The notes beneath the pieces are model-generated. The model saw only the letters and a program-made list of their open reading frames with translations, searched no databases and was not told where the DNA came from. Below are positions 10,499 to 20,053 of a stretch of 64,000 nt of DNA, piece by piece. Positions within the stretch are counted from its first letter, which is position 1. Each line of letters begins with the position of its first letter. Origin of the DNA: Chitinophagaceae bacterium (lineage in GTDB: Bacteria; Bacteroidota; Bacteroidia; Chitinophagales; UBA10324); assembly GCA_947469485.1 (NCBI GenBank), contig CANIPU010000013.1:1-64000 (forward strand), read 5' to 3'. The position numbers and the translations under genes are program-made.

Positions 10499-10689
10499 TT
10501 AATTTTTTTTAAGAGGCGCAAATGTAATCTTCAAATGACGATTTATTTCAGCCGAAATACATTTTACTCAAAGCCACACAGGTTGAAAAAAAACGAGTTG
10601 CCGGAAAGAATTTAATTTGCAAACAGATTTCATTTTTTTTGGAATTCAATCCTGATTTATTGATGGAAAAAACCGGAATAATTCAAAAT

Positions 10690-11145
10690 CGAATTCGATT
10701 TCTTGAAAATCGGATTGGAAGTTGGCGAAAACGAATTCGAAGTTGATGAGATTGATATCGTTTTCATGGAAAACGAATAAGATGTTATTGAAAACGAATT
10801 CGAAGTTGACGAAAACGAATTCGAAGTTGGTGAGATTGATATCGTTTTCATAGAAAATGAATAAGAAGTTGGTGGAAACGAATTGGAAGTTGATAAAGTT
10901 GATATCGTTTTCATAGAAAACGAATAAGAAGTTGGTGTGATCGAATTGGAAGTTGATGAAGTTGATATCGATTTCATGGAAAACGAATAAGAAGTTAGTG
11001 AAAACGAATTCGAAGTTGGTGAAGTTGATATCGATTTCATATAAAACGAAATGGAAGTTGAAGGAAACGAATTCGAAGTTGGTGAGATTGAATTCGATTT
11101 GATGGAAAACGAATCAGAAGTTGACGAAAACGAATCTGATATTTA
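10690..11145 (+). repeat. left tandem repeat array, 63-bp period made of three about 21-bp subunits
   Basis: Repeated GAAGTTGRTGARRTTGATATC / GWTTTCATRGAAAACGAATAA / GAAGTTGGTGRAAACGAATTS; about 6 degenerate 63-bp units. Confidence 0.85.
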
Positions 11146-11154
11146 AAGAGAAAC

Positions 11155-11180
11155 GAGAGTGCCCAACTAACTGTGTAAAC
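11155..11180 (+). repeat. IS left terminal inverted repeat
   Basis: GAGAGTGCCCAACTAACTGTGTAAAC; reverse complement found at 12486-12511. Confidence 0.9.
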
Positions 11181-11185
11181 TTCAG

Positions 11186-12442
11186 TTAATACTTGGCTGC
11201 AATGATATTGATTTTGCATCGGTTGGGGTAAAGAATTGTAAATTGATTTGCAATGAGGAACCAGTTTGTTATCGCTTGTGTCCATCGTTTACTGGCTTGT
11301 TGCAGGGCTAAGTAAACTGCTTTCTTTACAGCCGAATCATCGGGGAACATGGTTTTATTGCGTGTGAATTTTCTGACTAATGAGTTGAGACTTTCAATGA
11401 TATTGGTCGTGTACATGAGCCGCCTGATTTCTTTTGGGAAGTTGAAGTAAGCGGTTAAATCATCCCAGTTGTTATACCAGGATTTAATCACATAGGGAAA
11501 TCGGTCGCTCCATTTGTCTTCGAGATTTTTCATGGCTTGTTGTGCGCTTTCTAAATTGATGGCAGTATAAATGGCTTTGAGGTCGTGCATGAATTCGCGT
11601 TTGTTTTTGTAAGGGATATAGCGAAGTGAGTTTCTGATCTGATGCACGATGCACAATTGTGTCACTGCTTCGGGGAACAATGCTTTGATGGCTTGTTGTA
11701 ATCCTTTGAGATTATCGGTGCAGGCAATCAGCATATCTTTGAGTCCGCGTTCTCTGAGTTCACTCAGTACCTGCATCCAGAAGCTGGCGCTTTCGGTTTC
11801 ATTGATCCACATGCCGAGCACTTCTTTTTTGCCGGCAGTGTTTAACCCGATCACGAGGTAAACAGATTTGTTAATGATCTTGCCATTGCTGCGCACTTTG
11901 AACACAAGGCCATCCATCCACACCATCAGGTAAGTTTCATCCAGTGGTCGCTGCTGCCACTCTTCCACATCAATAAGAATGCGTTCAGTAATATTGCTCA
12001 CAGTGGAATCACTGAGTTGCACTCCGTATATTTCCTGTATCTGTTCTTCAATGTCGCGAACACTCATACCACGAGTGTAGAGCGACACCACCGTTTCTTC
12101 GATTTGCTCACTGACACTTCGTTGTCGCTTGCGAACTACTTTGGGTTCGAAGGTACTGTTACGGTCGCGCGGCACTTCCAGTGTCAGCATGCCTTTTCGC
12201 GTTCGCACCACCTTATTTGCTTTACCATTACGCGAGTTACCACTGTTAATGCCTTCGGGCGAATGCTTTTCATATCCCAGATGTTCATCCATCTCGGCCT
12301 CCAACAGACTCTGAACGCCTTGCTTGAATAGTTGTGAAAAGAAATCTTCTATTTCTTTCACTGATTTGAACTGTTTGAAAAAATCTTTTGGAAGCTGGCT
12401 CAACAGGTCCGGCTCCACCGGTGATTGTTTTTTGTTTTCCAT
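11186..12442 (-). CDS. IS256-family (mutator-type) transposase
   Basis: 418 aa; LLEAEMDEHLGYEKHSPEGINSGNSRNGKANKVVRTRKGMLTLEVPRDRNSTFEPKVV and YPNVI-like YTTNIIESLNSLVRKFTRNKTMFPDDSAVKKAVYLAL. Confidence 0.93.
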   Translation of the reverse strand: MENKKQSPVEPDLLSQLPKDFFKQFKSVKEIEDFFSQLFKQGVQSLLEAEMDEHLGYEKHSPEGINSGNSRNGKANKVVRTRKGMLTLEVPRDRNSTFEPKVVRKRQRSVSEQIEETVVSLYTRGMSVRDIEEQIQEIYGVQLSDSTVSNITERILIDVEEWQQRPLDETYLMVWMDGLVFKVRSNGKIINKSVYLVIGLNTAGKKEVLGMWINETESASFWMQVLSELRERGLKDMLIACTDNLKGLQQAIKALFPEAVTQLCIVHQIRNSLRYIPYKNKREFMHDLKAIYTAINLESAQQAMKNLEDKWSDRFPYVIKSWYNNWDDLTAYFNFPKEIRRLMYTTNIIESLNSLVRKFTRNKTMFPDDSAVKKAVYLALQQASKRWTQAITNWFLIANQFTILYPNRCKINIIAAKY

Positions 12443-12485
12443 TTTTCTAACTGTGTTTTGTGAATGTAATTTTTTTTCAAATTCC

Positions 12486-12511
12486 GTTTACACAGTTAGT
12501 TGGGCACTCTC
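12486..12511 (-). repeat. IS right terminal inverted repeat
   Basis: GTTTACACAGTTAGTTGGGCACTCTC, exact reverse complement of 11155-11180. Confidence 0.9.
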
Positions 12512-12535
12512 CACGCTTGCGCCTGCGCAGAGGTT

Positions 12536-12710
12536 TTCACTAACTTTTGATTCGTTTTCCTTGAAATCGATATCAACTTCATCAACTTCCAATTCGTTTC
12601 CACCAACTTCTTGTTCGTTTTCTATGAAAACGATATCAATCTCACCAACTTCGAATTCGTTTTCGTCAACTTTCAATTCGTTTTCCATGAAAACGATATC
12701 AACTTCATGA
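12536..12710 (-). repeat. right tandem repeat array, same 63-bp unit in inverted orientation
   Basis: Reverse complement reads GAAGTTGATATCGTTTTCATGGAAAACGAATTGAAAGTTGACGAAAACGAATTCGAAGTTGGTGAGATTGATATC..., matching the left array. Confidence 0.85.
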
Positions 12711-12896
12711 CACTTTCATCCACTGCTCATGAAAGTAACATCACATTTAAGAAAAAAATAATACATCCGTACTCAAGCCACTACCATATAAGCTGAAACA
12801 AATGGGCAATTATTTGGCGACCAATATTCATATTCAAACTAAAAACATACAACTGCCCGAATCGGCTTTTCCACATTAATGTTCTTAATTTTTCAC

Positions 12897-12926
12897 TTGT
12901 AAATATCAGTTAATCAATTACATTTG
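12897..12926 (+). promoter_or_regulatory. candidate Bacteroidota sigma promoter for rpoC: TTG-N19-TACATTTG
   Basis: TTG at 12897-12899, exactly 19 nt, then TACATTTG at 12919-12926 (TAnnTTTG consensus). Confidence 0.65.
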
Positions 12927-13099
12927 CACTCCCTTGAAAAAGGAAAAACTTTTTGGCTGGCCGCTACAACAAATTAATGCACTCATTACCAATATCATAC
13001 ACCACTTTATGTGTATCATCCGGGTCGATTCAATCTGCCTGTGGTGTGCCCGTTTTATTTCGTTCATCATTTCTAAACCAACTAAAGCCGCTTTGATTT

Positions 13100-16000
13100 A
13101 TGTCGTTCAAAAAGGATATTAAAATAAAGTCAAACTTTACCAAGATCACGATTGGTCTTGCATCTCCCGATTCAATTTTGGAGAGAAGTTTCGGTGAAAT
13201 CCTGAAACCTGAAACCATCAACTACCGCACCTATAAACCTGAAAGAGATGGTTTGTTCTGCGAGCGTGTTTTCGGACCGGTTAAAGATTATGAATGTTAC
13301 TGCGGTAAGTACAAACGCATTCGCTACAAAGGAATCGTTTGCGACCGTTGTGGTGTTGAGGTTACAGAAAAGAAGGTTCGTCGTGAGCGCATGGGGCACA
13401 TCAAATTAGTGGTACCTATCGTGCACATCTGGTACTTCAAATCTTTACCGAACAAAATTGGTTACCTGCTTGGTGTATCATCAAAGAAAATGGAAATGAT
13501 TGTTTACTACGAGCGCTTCGTGGTAATACAGGCTGGTATTGTTGAGGATCGTGCTAAAATGGATTTGTTAACTGAAGAAGAATACCTTGATATAGTTGAT
13601 AAACTTCCTAAAGACAATCAACACCTAGATAATTCCGACCCTCGCAAATTCATCGCAATGATGGGTGGCGATGCCGTTCGCGAATTACTTTCCCGTATTG
13701 ATTTAGATGCACTTTCTTATCAGTTGCGCGATCAGGCTGCAAACGAAACTTCACAACAAAGAAAAGCTGAAGCATTAAAGCGCTTGAGCGTTGTTGAAGC
13801 TTTCCGCGATGCACAAACAAGAACCATTAACCGTCCCGAGTGGATGGTTGTTCAATATTTACCGGTTATTCCACCCGAGCTTCGTCCGCTTGTACCTTTA
13901 GATGGAGGCCGTTTCGCAAGTTCTGATTTGAATGATTTATATCGCCGTGTAATTATCCGCAACAATCGCTTGAAGCGATTATTGGAAATCAAAGCACCTG
14001 ATGTAATTCTTCGAAATGAAAAAAGAATGTTGCAGGAGGCAGTAGACTCGTTGTTCGATAACTCGCGTAAATCAAATGCTGTAAAGGCAGAAGGTGGTCG
14101 TGCGTTGAAATCATTGAGTGATGTGTTGAAAGGTAAACAAGGTCGTTTCCGTCAGAACTTATTAGGTAAGCGTGTTGACTACTCTGGTCGTTCGGTTATC
14201 GTTGTTGGTCCTGATTTAAAATTAAATGAGTGCGGTTTACCAAAAGATATGGCGGCAGAATTGTTCAAGCCATTCATCATTCGTAAACTCATTGAAAGAG
14301 GAATAGTTAAAACAGTTAAATCAGCTAAGAAATTAGTTGACCGTAAAGAGCCAATCATTTGGGATATTCTCGAAAATATTCTGAAAGGACATCCGGTTCT
14401 TTTAAATCGTGCTCCAACACTTCACCGTTTATCAATTCAGGCTTTCCAGCCAAAGTTGATCGAAGGAAAAGCAATTCACCTTCACCCGTTGGTTTGCGGA
14501 TCTTTCAACGCCGATTTCGATGGTGACCAAATGGCGGTTCATGTACCTTTAAGCAATGCTGCAATTTTAGAAGCACAGCTGTTAATGCTGTCTTCACATA
14601 ATATATTGAATCCTCAGAACGGAGCTCCTATAACTGTTCCTTCTCAGGACATGGTTTTGGGTCTGTATTATATTTCTAAAGGAAAGAAATCAACCAAAGA
14701 AGAAAAAGTTAGAGGAGAAGGAAAAGCTTTCTATTCTTCTGAAGAAGTGAACATTGCGTACAATGAAGGCAAGATAGATTTACATGCCTGGATTAAAGTA
14801 AAAGCTAATGTTCTTGTTAACGGAACACTTGAAAACAAGCTCATTGAAACTACTGTTGGTCGTGTAATCTTCAACCAGTCTGTACCTGATGAAGTTGGTT
14901 ATATTAATATTCTTTTAACCAAGAAAGCACTTCGCGAGGTTATATCTAATGTAATCAAAATCACTGATATACCTCGTACAGCCAGATTCCTTGATGATAT
15001 CAAGCATCTTGGTTATACTATGGCTTTCAAAGGCGGATTGTCATTTAACATTTCTGATTTATTAGAATCAGAATCTAAAGACAAAATGCTGAAAACAGCT
15101 CAGGCTGAAGTGGATGATGTTTGGAACAATTACAACATGGGATTGATTACAAACAACGAGCGTTACAATCAGATTATTGATATATGGACTCGTGTAAACA
15201 ATCGTATTTCTGATGTATTGATAAAAGAATTATCAGCTCATAAACAAGGGTTCAACTCGGTGTTTATGATGTTGGATTCCGGTGCCCGTGGATCAAAAGA
15301 GCAGATTCGTCAGTTAGGAGGTATTCGTGGATTGATGCAGAAACCTCGTAAATCTGGTGGAAACACCGGCGGGGAAATTATCGAAAACCCTATCCTGGCT
15401 AACTTTAAAGATGGATTATCTGTATTAGAGTATTTCATATCTACACACGGTGCTCGTAAAGGTTTGGCCGATACGGCGTTGAAAACAGCAGATGCGGGTT
15501 ACTTAACCCGTCGTTTAGTCGATGTTTCTCAGGATGTGGTAATATCTGAACTTGATTGCGAAACTCTTCGTGGAATTTCTATTTCAGCATTAAAAGATAA
15601 CGAAGAAATAGTTGAACCATTAAGTGACAGAATCATCGGTCGTGTTGCGTTAAGTGATGTAATTGACCCGCTTACTGATAAGGTAATAGTAAAAGGTGGT
15701 GAGGAAATAACTGATGATGAAGCTAAAGAAATTGATGCTACCGCTATTGAAGCTGTCGAAATCCGTTCAGTTCTTACCTGCGAATCATTCAAAGGAGTTT
15801 GTGTTAAATGTTATGGTCGCAATTTAGCTACCGGTCGCACTTCTGAATTAGGTGATTCAGTTGGAATCATTGCAGCGCAGTCAATCGGTGAACCTGGAAC
15901 TCAGTTAACACTTCGTACCTTCCACACAGGGGGTGCTGCAGGTGGCGGAACAACAGAATCAAAACTCGAAGCTAAATTCGAGGGTGTTGTTCAAACAGAA

Positions 16001-17404
16001 GAATTAAAGGTTACTCCTTATAAGAATGAGAAAGGTGTGAATGTAAATGTGGTGTTAAGCAGAATGGGAGAGTTAAGAATTGTAGAACCAAAATCAGGTA
16101 AACAATTAATAAGCTACCACATTCCTTATGGATCTTACATTCAGGTAAAAGAAGGAGAAAAAATTGCTAAAGGTCAGGAGATTTGTTCTTGGGATCCTTA
16201 CAATGCTGCAATCATTACTGAATTCAAAGGAAAGATTGAATTTGAAAATATAATTGAAGGTATTACTTGTCGTGAAGAAGCCGATGAGCAAACAGGTCAC
16301 CGCGAAAAAGTTATCGTGGAGTCCCGCGACAAAACAAAGATTCCTTCCATTAAAGTAATGAAGGGTTCTAACGAATTGAAATCATACAACATTCCGGTTG
16401 GTTCACACATCAATGTCGAAGATGGAGATGAAGTTGTACCTGGAACAGTAATCGTTAAGATTCCTCGTTCTATGGGGAAAATGAAAGGTGATATCACCGG
16501 CGGTCTTCCTCGTGTAACTGAATTATTTGAAGCTCGTAACCCTTCGAATCCTGCAGTTGTAAGTGAAATTGATGGTGTTGTTCAATTTGGTACTGTTAAG
16601 CGTGGTAACCGCGAAATCATTGTCGAGTCACGCGACGGACAACAAAAGAAATACCTTGTTCCGTTAAGTAAACACATCTTGATTCAGGATGGAGATTTCG
16701 TAAAAGCTGGTACTCCATTGTCTGATGGTGCAATTACTCCTTCTGATATATTAAGCATTAAAGGACCATTTGCTTTGCAATCATACATGGTAAATGAAAT
16801 TCAGGAAGTTTATCGTTTGCAGGGTGTAAAAATCAATGACAAACACATTGAAACAATTGTTCGTCAAATGATGCGCAAAGTTCACATTGTTGATCCGGGC
16901 GATACCATTTTCTTGGAAGGAGAGCCGGTTAACAAACACGAATTCCTTATTGAGAACGAAAATATGTTTGATAAGAAGATTGTAACTGATGCAGGTGCTT
17001 CGGCTAACTTGAAAGTTGGACAAATTGTTACAATTCGTCAGATAAGAGAAGAAAACTCTGTTTTGAGAAGAAATGATAAAAAATTAGTTGAATACCGTGA
17101 TGGTTTATCAGCAACTTCAACACCAATGTTGCAGGGTATTACCCGTGCATCTCTTGGAACCAAGAGTTGGATTTCAGCGGCATCGTTCCAGGAAACTACT
17201 AAAGTGTTGAGTACTGCAGCAATTACTGGTAAGACTGACTTCTTAAATGGATTAAAAGAAAATGTAATCATTGGACACTTAATTCCTGCCGGAACAGGAT
17301 TACCTGAATATGAAAATCTGGTAGTTGGTTCTAAAGAAGAATACGAACGCTTACTTGCATCTAAAAAAGAACTACTCGTTCCAATTGATGAAATTGATGA
17401 ATAA
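13100..17404 (+). CDS. rpoC: DNA-directed RNA polymerase subunit beta'
   Basis: 1434 aa; [16 protein letters not shown] catalytic motif; complete Bacteroidota-type N-terminus [50 protein letters not shown]. Confidence 0.98.
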   Translation: MSFKKDIKIKSNFTKITIGLASPDSILERSFGEILKPETINYRTYKPERDGLFCERVFGPVKDYECYCGKYKRIRYKGIVCDRCGVEVTEKKVRRERMGHIKLVVPIVHIWYFKSLPNKIGYLLGVSSKKMEMIVYYERFVVIQAGIVEDRAKMDLLTEEEYLDIVDKLPKDNQHLDNSDPRKFIAMMGGDAVRELLSRIDLDALSYQLRDQAANETSQQRKAEALKRLSVVEAFRDAQTRTINRPEWMVVQYLPVIPPELRPLVPLDGGRFASSDLNDLYRRVIIRNNRLKRLLEIKAPDVILRNEKRMLQEAVDSLFDNSRKSNAVKAEGGRALKSLSDVLKGKQGRFRQNLLGKRVDYSGRSVIVVGPDLKLNECGLPKDMAAELFKPFIIRKLIERGIVKTVKSAKKLVDRKEPIIWDILENILKGHPVLLNRAPTLHRLSIQAFQPKLIEGKAIHLHPLVCGSFNADFDGDQMAVHVPLSNAAILEAQLLMLSSHNILNPQNGAPITVPSQDMVLGLYYISKGKKSTKEEKVRGEGKAFYSSEEVNIAYNEGKIDLHAWIKVKANVLVNGTLENKLIETTVGRVIFNQSVPDEVGYINILLTKKALREVISNVIKITDIPRTARFLDDIKHLGYTMAFKGGLSFNISDLLESESKDKMLKTAQAEVDDVWNNYNMGLITNNERYNQIIDIWTRVNNRISDVLIKELSAHKQGFNSVFMMLDSGARGSKEQIRQLGGIRGLMQKPRKSGGNTGGEIIENPILANFKDGLSVLEYFISTHGARKGLADTALKTADAGYLTRRLVDVSQDVVISELDCETLRGISISALKDNEEIVEPLSDRIIGRVALSDVIDPLTDKVIVKGGEEITDDEAKEIDATAIEAVEIRSVLTCESFKGVCVKCYGRNLATGRTSELGDSVGIIAAQSIGEPGTQLTLRTFHTGGAAGGGTTESKLEAKFEGVVQTEELKVTPYKNEKGVNVNVVLSRMGELRIVEPKSGKQLISYHIPYGSYIQVKEGEKIAKGQEICSWDPYNAAIITEFKGKIEFENIIEGITCREEADEQTGHREKVIVESRDKTKIPSIKVMKGSNELKSYNIPVGSHINVEDGDEVVPGTVIVKIPRSMGKMKGDITGGLPRVTELFEARNPSNPAVVSEIDGVVQFGTVKRGNREIIVESRDGQQKKYLVPLSKHILIQDGDFVKAGTPLSDGAITPSDILSIKGPFALQSYMVNEIQEVYRLQGVKINDKHIETIVRQMMRKVHIVDPGDTIFLEGEPVNKHEFLIENENMFDKKIVTDAGASANLKVGQIVTIRQIREENSVLRRNDKKLVEYRDGLSATSTPMLQGITRASLGTKSWISAASFQETTKVLSTAAITGKTDFLNGLKENVIIGHLIPAGTGLPEYENLVVGSKEEYERLLASKKELLVPIDEIDE

Positions 17405-17424
17405 TAATTAAATCTAAACAACTC

Positions 17425-17459
17425 AAACCGCTTCGATTCTTCGGAGCGGTTTTCTTTTT
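17425..17459 (+). terminator. hairpin downstream of rpoC
   Basis: AAACCGCTTCGATTCTTCGGAGCGGTTTTCTTTTT. Confidence 0.65.
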
Positions 17460-17471
17460 AAAACCAATATT

Positions 17472-17792
17472 ATGGATAAGAAAAACCCAGGACCAGAGAA
17501 TCAGATCAATATAGAATTGACTGAAGAAGTAGCAGAAGGCATTTATAGTAATCTTGCAATTATTACTCATAGCAATCAGGAATTCATTTTGGATTTTATC
17601 AAGATGATGCCTGGAATTCCGAAAGCAAAGGTGAAAGCCCGTATTGTATTAACTCCACAGCATGCAAAACGATTTCTTAAGGCTTTGAACGAGAATATCA
17701 AAAAGTTCGAAAGTCTAAATGGAGAAATTGCGGATATGGAGGATATTCCTGGAATGAATATGAACTTTGGAGTTCCAACCGCGCAAGCATAA
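17472..17792 (+). CDS. DUF3467 domain protein
   Basis: INIELTEEVAEGIYSNLAIITHSNQEFILDFIKMMPGIPKAKVKARIVLTPQHAKRFLKALNENI; conserved neighbour of rpoC in Bacteroidota. Confidence 0.85.
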   Translation: MDKKNPGPENQINIELTEEVAEGIYSNLAIITHSNQEFILDFIKMMPGIPKAKVKARIVLTPQHAKRFLKALNENIKKFESLNGEIADMEDIPGMNMNFGVPTAQA

Positions 17793-17816
17793 AAATACCA
17801 GAAACAATTATTCAGG

Positions 17817-17846
17817 AGGCGACTTTTAACAGGTCGCCTTTTTTTA
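17817..17846 (+). terminator. hairpin plus T run after DUF3467 gene
   Basis: AGGCGACTTTTAACAGGTCGCCTTTTTTT. Confidence 0.7.
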
Positions 17847-17924
17847 TTTTATATCAGACATTAAGCAGTAAAATATTTGATTTAAATATCAATTAAATAT
17901 ATATTGCAATCAAACACTAAATGA

Positions 17925-20042
17925 ATGAAAAGAAATTTACTCGCGGTATTCTCATCAGTTATTCTTTTGCTAGTATTAACAGTATCAACTCAAATTGCAT
18001 TTACAAGTACTGGCGGGCCTCCGGCAGGACGGACCGGCTCTCCAGGTGATGGTGGTTCAACATGTGCAAGTGGTTGTCATACAGGTATGGCTGTTACCCC
18101 TACATTTGGGTGGATATCAAGTAATGTTCCCGCCACAGGATATGTTCCGGGTCAAACTTATATAATAACCGCAACAGCAACTCAATCAGGTTGCGTGAAA
18201 TTCGGTTTTCAGATTTCCCCTCAAAGTATTACTGGTGCATACATTGGAACAATGATTGTAACAGATCCGACAAATACTCAAATTGTCTCTACAAAGTATA
18301 TAGAACAAAAATCTGCTGGAACAATAGGTTCAACTAATTCTCATACTTGGACTTTCGATTGGATAGCTCCTGCTACCGGAATTGGAACCGTTACATTTTA
18401 TGGAGCATTTAATTGTTCAAATAATAACAACAGTTCATCAGGCGACCATATATATACCTCAACACTTGATATACCGCAGTGTTCAGCGAGTACTACTGTT
18501 TCAGCAAATGGACCAACCACATTTTGTTCAGGAGGAAGTGTGACCCTCGATGCTGGAAATGGGTTTGCATCTTATTTATGGTCAAACAATGCTACTACTC
18601 AAACAATAAATGTTACTACAGCAGGTGTTTATAGTGTAACCGTTACAAATAGTGGAGGTTGCCCTGCTGTAGCATCTTCTTCAACGATTATAGTGAACAC
18701 TAATCCATCGGCACCGGTTATAACCCCAAATGCTTCAACTACATTTTGTGAAGGCGGATCTGTTTCATTAAGTGCAACAAATGGATTAACAACTTACCTG
18801 TGGTCAAATGGGGAAACAGCAAATACTATAAATGTCATATCATCCGGAAACTATTTTGTAACAGTTACAAATGCTAATGGCTGTTCAGCAAGTTCAGTTT
18901 CTATGCCTGTAACTGTAAACCCTTTGCCAACACCAACTATAGCAGGTTCGTCAACAATATGCTCGGGAGCAAGTTCCACACTTGATGGTGGAAGCGGATA
19001 CACTAATTACCTGTGGTCTACAGGAGAAACAGCCCAAACAATATCAGTTAATTTAGCCGGATTGTATGCAGTTACCGTAACTAATAATAATGGTTGCACA
19101 GGCGAAGCATCTATTACAGAAGTAATTGGAAATGTATTAACACCAACTATTTCTTCAAATGGATCAAATTCAATATGTCAGGGTAGTTCTGTTATTCTCG
19201 ATGCAGGTACTGGCTTTAATACATATAATTGGTCTAATGGAGCTACCTCTCAGGTTATTGTTGTCGGGAGCGCAAATAGCTATTCAGTTTCTGTAAGTGA
19301 TTTGAATGGATGCACCGGTGCATCAAATGTTGTAACAACAACAATGCTAGATACCCCTTCTTTTTCTGTAACAATACCTTTAACTACTATTTGTCCGGGT
19401 GATTCTATTTCAGCAATTGCAACAAGCGACTCCATCAATACATATACATGGAATCCCGGAGGTTTTACAGGTAATCCGTTTGTAATTATAGCAGGTACAA
19501 CTTCCGTTTATTCATCAGTAGCAACTAACAGCGTTGGGTGTCAATCTCAAATAAATTTTACAGTAAATGTTACTTCAGCACCACCCGTGCCGATTATATC
19601 TCAAAACCAAAGCATATTAGCAGCAACAAATGTTGGGGCAGTTTCTTGGCAGTGGTATTATAATGGAAATCCTATTTCAGGGGCTACAAATACTACTTAC
19701 GATGCGGGTTCTCAAAGTGGAAGTTATTATTTTGAAGTAACAGGCAGTGCAGGGTGTAAAACTAATTCTGATGAATTTAATTTTGTCGGAGATGGAATTG
19801 AAACTTATTTGGAGCAAAGAATTTCAATTTATCCAAACCCATTTGTTTCTGAAATTTCAATTCAAGGCATGGATGGAATTGTAGAAATTGAATTGATGAA
19901 TGCACAAGGGAAAGTTCTATTAAAGAAAGTATCTAATAATAAAATTGAAATACTGAATACAGTTTTATTGCCTACAGGATTATATTTATTGAAAGTAAAA
20001 TCAGAAAGAGAATTAATAAACAGAATTATTATTAAGAATTAA
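17925..20042 (+). CDS. secreted protein: choice-of-anchor/Reeler-like N-terminal domain, Ig-like repeats, T9SS type A sorting domain
   Basis: Signal peptide; CASGCH motif; repeats FCSGGSVTLDAGNGFASYLWSNNATTQTINVTTAGVYSVTVTNSGGC; C-terminal ISIYPNPFVSEISIQG...GLYLLKVKSERELINRIIIKN. Confidence 0.8.
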   Translation: MKRNLLAVFSSVILLLVLTVSTQIAFTSTGGPPAGRTGSPGDGGSTCASGCHTGMAVTPTFGWISSNVPATGYVPGQTYIITATATQSGCVKFGFQISPQSITGAYIGTMIVTDPTNTQIVSTKYIEQKSAGTIGSTNSHTWTFDWIAPATGIGTVTFYGAFNCSNNNNSSSGDHIYTSTLDIPQCSASTTVSANGPTTFCSGGSVTLDAGNGFASYLWSNNATTQTINVTTAGVYSVTVTNSGGCPAVASSSTIIVNTNPSAPVITPNASTTFCEGGSVSLSATNGLTTYLWSNGETANTINVISSGNYFVTVTNANGCSASSVSMPVTVNPLPTPTIAGSSTICSGASSTLDGGSGYTNYLWSTGETAQTISVNLAGLYAVTVTNNNGCTGEASITEVIGNVLTPTISSNGSNSICQGSSVILDAGTGFNTYNWSNGATSQVIVVGSANSYSVSVSDLNGCTGASNVVTTTMLDTPSFSVTIPLTTICPGDSISAIATSDSINTYTWNPGGFTGNPFVIIAGTTSVYSSVATNSVGCQSQINFTVNVTSAPPVPIISQNQSILAATNVGAVSWQWYYNGNPISGATNTTYDAGSQSGSYYFEVTGSAGCKTNSDEFNFVGDGIETYLEQRISIYPNPFVSEISIQGMDGIVEIELMNAQGKVLLKKVSNNKIEILNTVLLPTGLYLLKVKSERELINRIIIKN

Positions 20043-20053
20043 ATTAAATAGAA

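Larger units (their letters stand above)
11155..12511. mobile_element. IS256-family-like insertion sequence (1357 bp by TIR boundaries)
   Basis: 26-bp perfect terminal inverted repeats GAGAGTGCCCAACTAACTGTGTAAAC flank a mutator-type transposase. Confidence 0.9.

Noticed and set aside
10690-11145. Possible CRISPR array
   Set aside because: Units are contiguous and degenerate with a 21/63-bp period; no constant repeats separated by unique spacers and no cas genes nearby.
12017-12331. + strand ORF inside the IS
   Set aside because: Antisense to the transposase with no recognisable motif.
12324-12710. ORF of 128 aa on + strand
   Set aside because: It runs from antisense transposase sequence through the IS end into the repeat array; a chance open frame created by the repeat, not a supported gene.
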